DNA of 64,000 bases from Nocardia aurea (GCF_003123685.1 NZ_QCYJ01000103.1:682001-746000), one strand, 5' to 3'; shown: positions 18,101-26,652, numbered from the stretch's first letter. Translations and numbers: made by a program. Notes: generated from the sequence alone by a model not told the origin.

Positions 18101-18715
18101 CAACATGCCGCGGTCGTGTACGGCTATTTCCCGGCGGTGTCCGAGGGTGACGATGTCATCGTGCTGACCGAACCGGATCCCGGCGCGCCGCAGCGGTATC
18201 GGTTCACCTTCCCCCGTCAGCAGCGCGATCGCTTCCTCTGCATCGCGGACTTCCTCCGCTCCAGGGAACAGGCCGAGAAGGCCGGACAGGTGGACGTGCT
18301 GCCGTTCCAGCTGGTCACCATGGGGCAGCCGATCGCCGATTTCGCCAACGAACTCTTCGCCGCCGACAACTACCGCGATTACCTCGAGGTGCACGGCATC
18401 GGCGTCCAGTTGACCGAGGCGCTGGCCGAGTACTGGCATCGCCGGATCCGCGAGGAACTGGTGCTGGAAGGACACGCGGTCGCCGAATCCGATCCCGCCG
18501 ACGTGGCGGACTATTTCAAACTCGGCTATCGCGGCGCGCGCTATTCCTTCGGCTACGGCGCGTGCCCGGAGCTGGAGGATCGCGCGAAGCTGGTGGATCT
18601 GCTCGATGCCAACCGGATCGGCGTCGTGCTGTCGGAGGAGTTGCAGTTGCACCCCGAACAGTCCACCGACGCCTTCGTGCTGCTGCATCCCGAGGCGAAG
18701 TACTTCAACGCCTGA
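15119..18715 (+). CDS. metH: Cobalamin-dependent methionine synthase
   Basis: 1198 aa, close to the approximately 1200 aa of the family. It transfers the methyl of 5-methyltetrahydrofolate to homocysteine. Domain order: homocysteine-binding domain (residues about 10-320, zinc ligands in LNCATGP and VGGCCGTTPEH), pterin-binding domain (about 350-610), cap plus cobalamin-binding domain with DVHDIGKN (cobalt-ligand His about 749), and the C-terminal AdoMet activation domain (RGARYSFGYGACPELEDR). A TAGGCT hexamer at 15106-15111 lies just upstream of the ATG, with no ribosome-binding site, suggesting a leaderless mRNA. I looked for a cobalamin riboswitch in the 215-bp upstream region and saw none. 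Confidence 0.97.
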   Translation: MSVPDSSAFDTTLLDTLARRVVIGDGAMGTMLQDADLTLDDFRGLEGCNEILNDTRPDVLRAIHRAYFEAGADAVETNTFGCNLPNLADYDIADRIRDLSERGTRLAREVADEMGPGADGTPRYVLGSMGPGTKLPTLGHAPYAALRDAYTESALGMLDGGADAILIETCQDLLQVKAAVTGSRRAMRRLGRRIPIITHVTVETTGTMLVGSEIGAALTALEPLGIDMIGLNCATGPAEMSEHLRHLSRHAQVPVSVMPNAGLPVLGAKGAEYPLTPEELAVALRGFVSEFGLALVGGCCGTTPEHIRQVAAAVREVEPTLAPPTERRHPEHEPSVSSMYTAVPFQQDASVLMIGERTNANGSKAFRDAMLAEDWQKCLDIAKDQTRDGAHMLDLCVDYVGRDGTKDMEALASRLATSSTLPIMLDSTETPVLEAGLEHLGGRCAVNSVNYEDGDGPDSRFQQTMRLVAEHGAAVVALTIDEEGQARTAEKKVEIAERLIADITENWGVLESDIIIDTLTFTLGTGQEESRRDGIETIEAIRLLKSRHPRVQTTLGLSNISFGLNPAARQVLNSVFMNECVQAGLDSAIVHASKILPMARIPEEQRETALDLVYDRRGEDYDPLQKLMGLFEGVSTSSSRASRAEELAALPLFDRLERRIVDGEKAGMDADLDEAMKEVPPLRIINETLLSGMKTVGELFGSGQMQLPFVLQSAEVMKTAVAYLEPHMEATDDSGKGRIVLATVKGDVHDIGKNLVDIILSNNGYEVVNLGIKQPIATILDAAVDKKADVIGMSGLLVKSTVVMKENLQELNSKGVADQFPVLLGGAALTRAYVENDLTEVYEGAVHYARDAFEGLRLMDEIMTVKRGGGIDPNSPQAVAEREKAAERKARHERSKRIAEKRKAAEVPVVVPERSDVAADLPVPVPPFWGTRVVKGLSLQEYSGLLDERALFLGQWGLRGQRGDEGPSYEELVETEGKPRLRYWLDRLSTEGVLQHAAVVYGYFPAVSEGDDVIVLTEPDPGAPQRYRFTFPRQQRDRFLCIADFLRSREQAEKAGQVDVLPFQLVTMGQPIADFANELFAADNYRDYLEVHGIGVQLTEALAEYWHRRIREELVLEGHAVAESDPADVADYFKLGYRGARYSFGYGACPELEDRAKLVDLLDANRIGVVLSEELQLHPEQSTDAFVLLHPEAKYFNA

Positions 18716-18721
18716 CACCGC

Positions 18722-18756
18722 CGGGCCGCGGGTGAACTCGATACACGCGCGGCCCG
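18722..18756 (+). terminator. Hairpin downstream of metH
   Basis: A 9-bp stem (CGGGCCGCG paired with CGCGGCCCG) with a 17-nt loop begins 7 bp after the metH stop. There is no T-run. Confidence 0.45.
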
Positions 18757-18961
18757 ACTGTGATCGTGATCACCGTCGCCCGTTCGCGGATCGCCGCGCC
18801 GTCTCGCGTGGTTGGCGGCGCGGTCGCGGGCGTGTAATGCCCTGGTGTCGAACGAATATCGCACCACGATGGCTACCGGCCGGTACGGTGGGTGCGCGAA
18901 CGGGCCCGCGCTGTTCGGGCGGCCGGTTCGCCTCTCGACGGGGGCATGGCTGGATGTCTGT

Positions 18962-19021
18962 CGGGTGGGTATGTCATTGTCGACACTGTTGCAACTGCAT
19001 CCGGAGCAGTCGGCGGATGCT
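18962..19021 (+). pseudogene. Fossil of a second metH 3' end
   Basis: The frame at 18962-19021 reads RVGMSLSTLLQLHPEQSADA. The C-terminus of the intact MetH just upstream reads RIGVVLSEELQLHPEQSTDA, identical at 14 of 20 positions, with nucleotide differences mostly at third positions. Homology stops after this segment and no larger frame exists, so this is a relic, not a gene. It suggests a tandem metH copy or partial duplication that decayed. It lies 120 bp upstream of the protein kinase gene. Confidence 0.6.
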
Positions 19022-19139
19022 AACGCTGGAGTGTGTGGGTGCAAAGCATTACGGCGCGTAGGATTTTCGAAGGCCACAGGAGGTTCCTGACGCGCGGTAG
19101 TGCTGGATGGCTCGGCGTGGCGCAGGAGGGCACAACCAC

Positions 19140-20810
19140 ATGACGGCGGATCGGTTGATCGCTGGAAGGTATCGGCTCGCGGACCCGATCGGCAGCGGAG
19201 CCATGGGAGTGGTGTGGCGCGGCACCGACGTTCGGTTGCGCCGCACGGTGGCGGTCAAGCAACTGCTGCTCGCCTCCACCCTGTCGAATTCCCAGGCGCT
19301 CGAGGCGAAATTGCGGGCGATGCGCGAGGGCAGGATCGCGGCCAGGCTGCACCACCCCAACGCCATCACCGTCTTCGACGTGGCGGAGGAGGACGGCCAG
19401 CCCTGGCTGGTGATGGAGTATATGGATGCGCCGAGCCTGGCCGCCAAACTCTCCGGTAAACGCACCCTGCCGCCGATCGAGGTCGCCCGCATCGGCGCAC
19501 AGGCCGCGGCCGCGCTGGCCGCCGCGCACGCCGCGGGCATCATGCACCGCGACGTGAAACCCGCCAATCTGCTCGTCGCCGACGACGGCACCGTGAAGAT
19601 CACCGATTTCGGCATCTCGCGCGCCGTCGGCGACGTGACCGTGACCGCGACCGGATTCCTCGCTGGCACCCCCGCCTATCTCGCGCCCGAGGTGGCACGC
19701 GGGGAGGATCCCGAACCCGCGTCCGACGTCTTCGCGCTCGGGTCCACGCTCTACGCCGCGGTGGAGGGTTCGCCGCCGTTCGGCGAGGGCGACAACCCGC
19801 TCGCGGTCCTGCACGCCGTCGCGCGCGGCGAGGTGGCGGCACCGCGTAACGCGGGACCGCTCGGCCCGGTGCTGATGCGGCTGTTGGCCGGGACCGTCGA
19901 GGCGCGGCTGACCATGCGGGAGGCCAAGGAGGCGCTGGAAGCCGTCGCCGCGGGCCGGGTCCCGGAACTTTCCTCCGTGCCGGTGGTGACCGCCATCCTG
20001 CCCGCGCCCGGCGGGGACGCGGGCGCGACCGCCGTACTCGGCACATCGGCGACCGGGACATCATCGGGAAATTCCACCGACGCCACCGAATTCGTGCCGA
20101 TGTCCAGTCCGACGCCACCGCCTCCGACCCGGCCGGGCGGCACGCTCGCCGGCCTCGGCGGCTCGAATCCGCGCGGACCGGACAAACAACTGCTCGGTGT
20201 CGGCGCGGCCGTCGTGGTGGCGCTGCTGGTGGTCATCGCCCTGATCGTGACCGTGCAGAACGGCGGCGACGATTCCTCGACCGCGGCCCCGCCCACCGGT
20301 GGCGAGTCGACCAACGCCCCGGTCGCGCCGTCCTCCGGCCCGGGCGACGGTTCGATCATGGAGCAACCGCCGCAGACCGCGCCCGCGGCCCCGCCCGCCG
20401 CGAGTTCGTCTCCGTCCGCCCCGCCGTCGGCGTCCACGCCACCGCCGTCGAGCACGACCGCCCCGCCGCCGACCACGCCCGCCCCGACCACGCCGAGCGG
20501 TCCGCCGACGCCGGACAAGGTCGCGGCGTTCATCCAGGGGTACTACGGCATGTTGCCCGGCAACATCTCGGGGGCATGGGCTCAGTTGAGTCCGTCGTAT
20601 CAATCCCAGACCGGCGGTTACAACGCCTATTCCTCGTTCTGGTCGTCGATCCGTTCGGTGCGCGTCAACGGCGTCACCCCGGACGGTGGTCAGGGCGCGA
20701 CGGCCTCGCTCACCTACGTCAAGACCGACGGCAGCACGTCGACGGAGAGCCGATGGTTCCGGGTGTCCTCCGAAGGTGGCCGCCTGCTGATTTCCGCGTC
20801 GAGTACCTGA
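19140..20810 (+). CDS. Membrane-anchored Ser/Thr protein kinase (Hanks type)
   Basis: ATG 19140 follows CAGGAGGG; an in-frame ATG at 19107 is less likely. 556 aa. The kinase domain (residues 10-270) has GSGAMG, catalytic Lys40 in VAVKQ, HRDVKPANLL, DFGIS and the APE equivalent LAPEV. A Pro/Thr-rich juxtamembrane segment precedes a single transmembrane helix (LLGVGAAVVVALLVVIAL). Outside the membrane a long Ser/Pro/Thr-rich stalk leads to a small NTF2-like domain (AAFIQGYYGMLPGNISGAW). The external domain probably senses or binds a ligand; the target is unknown. It is monocistronic. Confidence 0.92.
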   Translation: MTADRLIAGRYRLADPIGSGAMGVVWRGTDVRLRRTVAVKQLLLASTLSNSQALEAKLRAMREGRIAARLHHPNAITVFDVAEEDGQPWLVMEYMDAPSLAAKLSGKRTLPPIEVARIGAQAAAALAAAHAAGIMHRDVKPANLLVADDGTVKITDFGISRAVGDVTVTATGFLAGTPAYLAPEVARGEDPEPASDVFALGSTLYAAVEGSPPFGEGDNPLAVLHAVARGEVAAPRNAGPLGPVLMRLLAGTVEARLTMREAKEALEAVAAGRVPELSSVPVVTAILPAPGGDAGATAVLGTSATGTSSGNSTDATEFVPMSSPTPPPPTRPGGTLAGLGGSNPRGPDKQLLGVGAAVVVALLVVIALIVTVQNGGDDSSTAAPPTGGESTNAPVAPSSGPGDGSIMEQPPQTAPAAPPAASSSPSAPPSASTPPPSSTTAPPPTTPAPTTPSGPPTPDKVAAFIQGYYGMLPGNISGAWAQLSPSYQSQTGGYNAYSSFWSSIRSVRVNGVTPDGGQGATASLTYVKTDGSTSTESRWFRVSSEGGRLLISASST

Positions 20811-20979
20811 CCCGGTGACGGCGCCCACATCTCGCGAGCCCGCCCGGTGGTCGCCGCCGGGTCGGTCGGCCGGTTAGGCTGGTCGGGAACAGATCGCCGC
20901 TGGTACGAGCGCCGTCGCGATCGTTGCCCGGGTTCGGCCGCCGCCTGCCCGGATCGGGTATCGAAGGAGAAGCACACCG

Positions 20980-21651
20980 GTGACAGCGCGACTCGCCGCG
21001 GTTCTGTGGGATATGGACGGGACGCTGCTGGATTCGGAGAAGTTGTGGGATATCGGCGTCCGTGAGCTCGCGGTCGAACTCGGCGGCGTCATGACCGACG
21101 AACTCCGCCACGCGCTCATCGGCGCCTCGGGTCCGAACGCGTTGCGCCTGCTCTTCACCGGCCTCGGTGTCGAACCGACCGCCGAGGCGATACTCGCGGC
21201 CGGGCGCTTCCTCGAGGTCCGCGTCACCGAGTTGATGACCGGGCCGATCCCGTGGCGTCCCGGGGCCAAGGACGCGCTCGCACTCGTGCGCACCTCCGGC
21301 CTGTCCTCGGCGCTGGTCACCAATACCAAGCGGTCGCTCACGGAATTCGGTCTCGACACGCTCGGCCGCGACTACTTCGATGTCTCGGTCTGCGGTGACG
21401 AGGTTCCCGAGGGCAAACCGGAACCCGACGTGTACCTGCGCGCCGCCGAACTGCTCGGAGTCGATCCGAAAGAATGCGTCGCGGTGGAGGATTCGCCGAC
21501 CGGCGCCATGGCGGCGCAGGCGGCCGGATGCGCGGTCATCGTCGTCCCGTGCGAGATCGCCGTGCCGCCCGCGCCGGGCCGGATCTTCCGGGAGTCGCTG
21601 ACCGGGCTGTCGCTGTCGGACCTGAAACACGCTCTCCACGCCAGGATCTGA
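20980..21651 (+). CDS. HAD-superfamily phosphatase
   Basis: GTG 20980 follows GAAGGAGA; 223 aa. HAD motif I is WDMDGTLLDSE (nucleophile Asp in DMDGT), motif II is VTNTK, and motif III/IV is GKPEPDVYLRAA followed by VAVEDSPTGAMAA. The size and cap fit the beta-phosphoglucomutase/phosphoglycolate-phosphatase subgroup. These enzymes hydrolyse small phosphate esters; the substrate cannot be assigned from sequence. No neighbour points to a pathway. Confidence 0.88.
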   Translation: MTARLAAVLWDMDGTLLDSEKLWDIGVRELAVELGGVMTDELRHALIGASGPNALRLLFTGLGVEPTAEAILAAGRFLEVRVTELMTGPIPWRPGAKDALALVRTSGLSSALVTNTKRSLTEFGLDTLGRDYFDVSVCGDEVPEGKPEPDVYLRAAELLGVDPKECVAVEDSPTGAMAAQAAGCAVIVVPCEIAVPPAPGRIFRESLTGLSLSDLKHALHARI

Positions 21652-21762
21652 CGACCTCGTCGCATATCGACCGACCGGATTCCGCTGCCGGGACAGGGAG
21701 ATCCGCGCTCTGTCGCGCCGAGAGTCGCTGTGGCGCAACACGAGTGGTCCAGAATTTTGTCT

Positions 21763-21776
21763 GTGACTGTAGTCAC
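21763..21776. promoter_or_regulatory. Palindromic operator candidate upstream of the oxygenase cassette
   Basis: GTGACT and AGTCAC form an inverted repeat with a 2-bp centre, 57 bp before the ATG at 21833. The oxygenase gene lacks a ribosome-binding site, so the transcript may start close to the ATG, leaving this palindrome near the -35 region. Confidence 0.4.
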
Positions 21777-21832
21777 CGGCTACTTTTTCGGAATCCCGGG
21801 CGTGTCGGCGCGGTCTCGGACAAAATAACGCT

Positions 21833-22693
21833 ATGGCAACGACGGGGGTTCTCGACGAGATCATCGATGTCGCACGGTATCCCCTCACCGATTCGGAATC
21901 GGCGCGCCGACGCGAGGCCGTGGCGCTCGCGCGGGCGGAACTGGACGAATCCGGTTGCACGGTGTTGCGCGAATTCATCCGGCCCGCGCTGATCGAGATC
22001 CTGCGCGAGCAGGGCGAGGCCATAGCGCCGCACGCCTACTACGAGGTCGAGCGGGTCAACGCCTACAACATCCCGCTGGATTCGGAACTCCCGCAGCGAC
22101 ATCCGGGCCGAATCGTGCTGGAACGAGGCAACGCCTTCGTTCCCCGCGACCGCATTCCCGCCGACGCCCTGATCCACCGGCTCTACACCAGCCCCGAATT
22201 CCAGCGCTTCGTCGCCGACTGCTTCGGTCTCGCCGAACTGTACGAATTCGCCGACCCGCTCGCCGGACTGTGCCTGAACGTGGTCGCGCCGGGAATGTCG
22301 CATCCCTGGCATTTCGACACCAACGAATTCACCGTCAGCATGCTCACCCGACCCGCCGAATCCGGCGGAATCTTCGAGTACTGCCCGAACATCCGCTCAC
22401 CGCACGCCGAGAACCTCGACGACGTGCGCGATGTCCTGACCGGTTCGGGGCAGCGGCTCATCCGAAGTCTCGACCTGCGTCCGGGCGATCTGCAACTGTT
22501 CCGCGGACGTTTCTCCCTGCACCGTGTGTCCCCGGTAACCGGTGGCGACCAACGACATTCGGCGATCTTCGCCTATACCGACCGGCCCGGTGTCATCGGC
22601 ACCGTCGAACGCACCCGCCAATTGTTCGGCCGGGTGCTACCCGACCATCTAGCCGCGGCCGACGCTGTCCGCGGCGACCGGCTACTCGACTAG
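21833..22693 (+). CDS. Putative Fe(II)/2-oxoglutarate-dependent oxygenase (PhyH-like)
   Basis: ATG 21833; 286 aa. The facial triad is visible: His160-x-Asp162 in HPWHFDTNEF and a distal His230 in SLHRVSPV, followed by the expected basic residues for 2-oxoglutarate binding. The fold and length resemble the phytanoyl-CoA dioxygenase superfamily. The product would be a hydroxylated small molecule or amino acid derivative. It is followed closely by a methyltransferase (34 bp) and a carnitine-acyltransferase homologue, all on the same strand, suggesting one pathway. I do not recognise the exact subfamily. Confidence 0.78.
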   Translation: MATTGVLDEIIDVARYPLTDSESARRREAVALARAELDESGCTVLREFIRPALIEILREQGEAIAPHAYYEVERVNAYNIPLDSELPQRHPGRIVLERGNAFVPRDRIPADALIHRLYTSPEFQRFVADCFGLAELYEFADPLAGLCLNVVAPGMSHPWHFDTNEFTVSMLTRPAESGGIFEYCPNIRSPHAENLDDVRDVLTGSGQRLIRSLDLRPGDLQLFRGRFSLHRVSPVTGGDQRHSAIFAYTDRPGVIGTVERTRQLFGRVLPDHLAAADAVRGDRLLD

Positions 22694-22727
22694 CCGATCA
22701 TCGCGCTCGACCGAGAGGACCACACGC

Positions 22728-23555
22728 GTGCCAGTGCCGTTACATACGACCGGGAAAGCCTCCTTCGACCACATCTACGACCGAGACGATCCCCGCGAGT
22801 ACTACGCCCGGATGTCCGAATTGAACTACCGGATACCGGAACTGGCAAAGCCCTTCTTCGAACAGCAGATCCGCGAATATCGCGCGTCGGCGCGCGGCCG
22901 GGCGCCGACCGTGCTCGATATCGGCTGCTCCTACGGCGTCAACGCGGCGCTGTTACGTCTCGGTGCGAGTATCGACCAACTGGCCGAACACTACCGTGGC
23001 GCTTCGGAATCCGACCGCGACAGCTTGATCGCCGAGGACCGCGCCCGGCTGGTGGGCGCGGACGGGTACGCCGATCTCCGGTTCCTCGGAATGGACGCCG
23101 CGCTGCCCGCACTGGCCTACGCGCGAGAAGCCGGCTTCCTGCACGACACGGTGCACGCCGACCTCGAGGCCGCCGAACCGACCGACGAGCAGCGCGAGGT
23201 CCTCGCCTCGGCCGATATCGTCGTCTCCACCGGATGCATCGGCTACGTCACCGAGAAAACCCTCGCGCGGATCGCCACCGCCCATCCGCACCGCAGGCCG
23301 TGGATGGCGCATTTCGTCCTGCGGATGTTCGATTTCGCGCCGATCGCGGAGGAACTCGCCGCGCTCGGCTACCGCACCGAACAGGTGCCCGGCCTGTTCG
23401 AACAACGTCGATTCGCCTCGGCCGACGAACGCGATCAGGTGCTCGACACGCTGGCGGACAGGGGAATCGACACCGCGGGAAGAGAATCGGATGGCTGGCT
23501 CTACGCCGGTCTGCACATCTCACGCCCGCTGGTCGGCTCGCACGAGGACGCCTGA
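22728..23555 (+). CDS. SAM-dependent methyltransferase (class I)
   Basis: GTG 22728 follows GAGAGGA; 275 aa. Motif I is VLDIGCSYGVNAALL near residue 65, with a VVSTGCIGYVT segment at the motif IV position. The N-terminal helix YDRDDPREYYARMSELNYRIPE and a large helical insertion after motif I are unusual for small-molecule methyltransferases. It is the middle gene of the oxygenase, methyltransferase, acyltransferase cassette. The methyl acceptor is unknown. Confidence 0.8.
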   Translation: MPVPLHTTGKASFDHIYDRDDPREYYARMSELNYRIPELAKPFFEQQIREYRASARGRAPTVLDIGCSYGVNAALLRLGASIDQLAEHYRGASESDRDSLIAEDRARLVGADGYADLRFLGMDAALPALAYAREAGFLHDTVHADLEAAEPTDEQREVLASADIVVSTGCIGYVTEKTLARIATAHPHRRPWMAHFVLRMFDFAPIAEELAALGYRTEQVPGLFEQRRFASADERDQVLDTLADRGIDTAGRESDGWLYAGLHISRPLVGSHEDA

Positions 23556-23726
23556 GCGGACCGCACGGCGACAGGCCGCACGGCTGCGGCGGACGACACG
23601 CGCCGCACCCCTTCCCAAACTTCGGCCGTAGGCCGAGGATCTGTAGTGGAATCGGTGTGCCGTGCCAACGGCCGCCGACCCACCGCAGTCTCTCCGAACC
23701 CATCCCACGTCCCCGAGGAATCCGAC

Positions 23727-25529
23727 TTGAGTGACCGCACTTTCGCCGCCGAAGACCAACTGCCCCGGGTACCCCTGCCCACCCTGGAGGACAGCGCCGA
23801 ACGCTTCCTGCAATGGTGCGCCCCGCTGCTGAACGACGACGAATTGGCCACCACCCGCGCGGCGGTCGACGACCTGCTGCGCGCGGACAGCCCCGCCCGC
23901 ACCCTGCACGCGGAACTGCGGGAATACGACGCCACCCCCGGCGTCGGCAGCTGGCTCGACCGATTCTGGCCGTCCCGGTACCTGGGCAGGCGCGACCGGA
24001 TCGCCCTGAACGCCAACTTCTTCTTCCTGTTCCGTGACGACACCGTGCTCGCGGCATCCACCGGCGCGACCCAGGTGGAACGCGCCGCCGCCATCGTCTC
24101 GGCCGCCGTCGACTACAAACTCGCGCTCGACGAGGAATCCATCCCGCCGGTCACCCAGCGCGGCCAGCAGTTGTCGATGTGGCAGAACAAGTACCTGTTC
24201 TCTGAGACCCGGATTCCGGGGGAGGTGCAGGACAGCGTCCGGGTGCCCTACAGCGACGACTCGCCCGGCCCGTCCACCGCGCGTCACATCGCGGTGCTGT
24301 TCCGCGGCAACATCTTCCGCATGGACGTGATCGGCCCCGAGGGCGCGCCGTACGCGCTGGAGGACCTGATCGACGGCCTGCGCGCGGTCCGCGAGGCGGG
24401 CGCGACCCGCACCGAGGCCGGGGTCGGGCACCTGACCACCAAAGCGCGGGCCGAATGGGCCGCGAGCCGGGCGGCGCTGCGGGCGGTGCCCGCCAACGTC
24501 GACGCGCTCGACACCCTCGAAACCGCGCTGTTCTGCCTCTGCCTGGAAGACCTCACCCCCACCGACACCCTGCACGCCTGCGATCAGCTGCTGCACGGTG
24601 ACAGCGCCAACCGCTGGTTCGACAAATCCGTCTCGTTCCTGGTGTTCGAAGACGGCCGGGCGGGCATCAACATCGAACACTGCGGACTCGACGGCACCAC
24701 CATCCTGTCCTTCGTCGACACCCTGCTCGAAACCTCGGCCGCCGACCACGCGGCACACTCGGGCGCGCAGAAACAGGGCACTCCACCCATCGCGCCGATC
24801 GAGTTCGTACTCGACGACGCGTTGCGCGCCGATATCGCCGCCGCGGGAGCCGACTTCGCGCAATACGCCGCCGACAACGCCACCACCACGGTGTCGTTCG
24901 AGAACTTCGGCACGGCGCGGGCCAAGCAGCTCAAGATCTCCCCCGACGCCTTCGCGCAACTGAGCTACCAGCTCGCGCACCGCCGCAGCAAGGGCATCAC
25001 CGGAGCCACCTACGAATCGATCGCCACCAGGCAATACCGCAACGGCCGCACCGAGGCCATGCGCGTGGTGACCCCGGAGATCATCGCCTTCGTCGACGCC
25101 GTGGAAAACCCCGCTCTCGACACCGCGGCCAAACTCGAGGCCGCGCGAGCAGCCGCCACCGCGCACGTCGAGCGCGCGCGGCAATGCCAATCCGGTGACG
25201 CCCCCGAACAGCACCTGTGGGAACTGCAGTGGATCCAGCGTCGCCGGGGCGAGGAACTCGGAGTCACCGAACCCATCGCGCTCTACGACAGCCCCGGCTG
25301 GGTGGTCATGCGCGACGACTACCTGAGCACCAGCTCGGCACCCTCGGTCAATATCGAGTACTTCGGTTTCGGCTCGACCAGCCCGACCTGCATCGGCATC
25401 GCCTACGTCCTGCTGCCGGACCGCTGGAACCTGTACCTGGCCACCCCGCAGACCGTCGCCGACCAGATGCACGCCTTCGCCGGACATCTGCGCACCGCCG
25501 TCGCCGATCTCGAGGCACTGCTGAGTTGA
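23727..25529 (+). CDS. Choline/carnitine O-acyltransferase family protein
   Basis: TTG 23727 with GAGGAA 6 bp upstream is the best start (600 aa); GTG 23646 would add 27 residues without homology. The sequence has the hallmarks of the carnitine acyltransferase family: LNANFFFLFRDD near the N-terminus, catalytic His318 in NIEHCGLDGTT, and a C-terminal STSSAPSVNIEYFGFGSTS segment. Family enzymes move acyl groups between CoA and a quaternary-ammonium alcohol. Bacterial members are uncommon. Together with the adjacent oxygenase and methyltransferase genes, a made-in-place carnitine-like acceptor is an attractive but unproven idea. The gene ends just before a strong terminator. Confidence 0.85.
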   Translation: MSDRTFAAEDQLPRVPLPTLEDSAERFLQWCAPLLNDDELATTRAAVDDLLRADSPARTLHAELREYDATPGVGSWLDRFWPSRYLGRRDRIALNANFFFLFRDDTVLAASTGATQVERAAAIVSAAVDYKLALDEESIPPVTQRGQQLSMWQNKYLFSETRIPGEVQDSVRVPYSDDSPGPSTARHIAVLFRGNIFRMDVIGPEGAPYALEDLIDGLRAVREAGATRTEAGVGHLTTKARAEWAASRAALRAVPANVDALDTLETALFCLCLEDLTPTDTLHACDQLLHGDSANRWFDKSVSFLVFEDGRAGINIEHCGLDGTTILSFVDTLLETSAADHAAHSGAQKQGTPPIAPIEFVLDDALRADIAAAGADFAQYAADNATTTVSFENFGTARAKQLKISPDAFAQLSYQLAHRRSKGITGATYESIATRQYRNGRTEAMRVVTPEIIAFVDAVENPALDTAAKLEAARAAATAHVERARQCQSGDAPEQHLWELQWIQRRRGEELGVTEPIALYDSPGWVVMRDDYLSTSSAPSVNIEYFGFGSTSPTCIGIAYVLLPDRWNLYLATPQTVADQMHAFAGHLRTAVADLEALLS

Positions 25530-25568
25530 TTGCGGCCGGGGCCGCGGGTGCTGTGATTTTGGCGGCCC

Positions 25569-25595
25569 GGGGGCCGCGGGTTCGCGGCCCCCTTT
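25569..25595 (+). terminator. Intrinsic terminator after the acyltransferase
   Basis: A perfect 10-bp G+C stem (GGGGGCCGCG paired with CGCGGCCCCC) with a GGTT loop is followed by TTTGT. A nearly identical hairpin follows hisG at 27517, so this terminator is part of a repeated element. Confidence 0.75.
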
Positions 25596-25597
25596 GT

Positions 25598-25660
25598 CTC
25601 GCGTCCGAGCGGTCGAGACTCGCGACTTCGTCGCATGCGCTTCGACCGCTCGGACGCGAG
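25598..25660. repeat. Long inverted repeat of the recurrent intergenic element (copy 1)
   Basis: Perfect 19-bp arms (25598-25616 and 25642-25660) contain CGTCCGAGCGGTCGA and its complement, enclosing a 25-nt loop with an internal GCGAC/GTCGC mini-hairpin. The same arms occur at 27545-27563 and 27588-27606. The element is always preceded by the G+C terminator hairpin. Confidence 0.75.
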
Positions 25661-26230
25661 ACGGGCCGCGAACAGGGCGCTCGTAAGGCTCGCGCCTGTG
25701 GTGGGTGCGTTTCGATCGGTCGGGCATGAGGCGGGCCGCGAACGGGGCGCTGGTAAGGCTCGCGCCTGTGGTGGGTGCGTTTCGATCGGTCGGGCATGAG
25801 GCGGGCCGCGAACGGGGCGCTGGTCGGGCTCGCGCCTGTGGTGGGGGGTTCGGCCGTCGGGTGTGAGACGGGCCGTGATCGGGGTGTTTGTAGATGGGGC
25901 TCGTGCCTGTGGCGGGGTTTCCTCGGCCGCTCGGACGCGAGATGGGCGGTGAACGGGGCGCTCGTAAGGCCCGTGCTTGTGGTGGGTGCGTTTCGATCGG
26001 TCGGGTGTGAGACGAGTAGTGATCGGGACGCTTGCAGGGCTTTGCGAGACAGGTGTCTCTGGTAGGTGCGTTTCGACTGCTCGGGTGCGGGACGGGCTGC
26101 GAGCGGGGGCTCGTGAGGTTTGTGCCCGTGGTGGGTGCGTTTCGACTGCTGGGGGCGGGACGGGCCGCTGTCGAGACTCGTGCCTGAGGTGGGTGGGGTC
26201 TCGACCGGCCGGGGCGTCGGATGGGCGCGA
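25661..26230. repeat. Degenerate tandem repeat, about 70-bp period
   Basis: Units begin GGGCCGCGAAC and continue through CTCGCGCCTGTGGTGGGTGCG to TTCGATCGGTCGG. Units starting at 25663, 25733 and 25803 are exactly 70 bp apart and nearly identical; later units (about 25870 to 26200) drift and vary from 67 to 73 bp, about eight in all. The period is not a multiple of three and no frame is conserved, so the frames crossing it are not genes. It fills the 800-bp gap before hisE, apart from the hairpins at its left end. Confidence 0.8.
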
Positions 26231-26325
26231 GCCGCGGGCGTCGGAGTGACCGTGGCGCTCATGAGGTGTGTGGCGGGTGGTGCGGTGTGCGGGGAGTGTG
26301 CGGGGGTCTGAAAGAATGGTCACCC

Positions 26326-26589
26326 GTGAAGAACTTCGAAACCCTGTTCGCCGAGCTGCAGGACCGTGCCGTCACCCGACCCGAGGGGTCAGGCACCGTG
26401 GCCGCACTGGACGCCGGCGTCCATACCCAGGGTAAGAAGGTGCTCGAAGAGGCCGGTGAAGTGTGGCTGGCGGCCGAGCACGAGAGCGACGAATCACTCG
26501 CCGAGGAGATCTCGCAACTGCTGTATTGGGTCCAGGTGCTGATGGTCGGCCGCGGACTGAAGCTCGAAGACGTGTACCGACATCTGTGA
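26326..26589 (+). CDS. hisE: Phosphoribosyl-ATP pyrophosphatase
   Basis: GTG 26326; 87 aa, typical for stand-alone HisE. It hydrolyses phosphoribosyl-ATP to phosphoribosyl-AMP, step two of histidine synthesis. The MazG-like acidic motif KKVLEEAGEVWLAAEHES followed by EEISQLLYW supplies the Mg-binding Glu residues. hisG follows after 63 bp, the usual actinobacterial order. Confidence 0.95.
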   Translation: MKNFETLFAELQDRAVTRPEGSGTVAALDAGVHTQGKKVLEEAGEVWLAAEHESDESLAEEISQLLYWVQVLMVGRGLKLEDVYRHL

Positions 26590-26652
26590 CGGCCCCGGCC
26601 TCCGCCGAGGCGAGACGCCGCTCACACCGTCACCCGAAAGGACACTCTTCCC

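Noticed and set aside
25661..26230. Possible CRISPR array
   Set aside because: Whole 70-bp units repeat without unique spacers and no cas genes are present; this is a tandem repeat.
25348..26323. Two long minus-strand frames with repeated peptides across the tandem repeats
   Set aside because: The 70-bp period is not divisible by three, so the apparent peptide repeats are in different frames of the same DNA repeat; there are no ribosome-binding sites or known domains.
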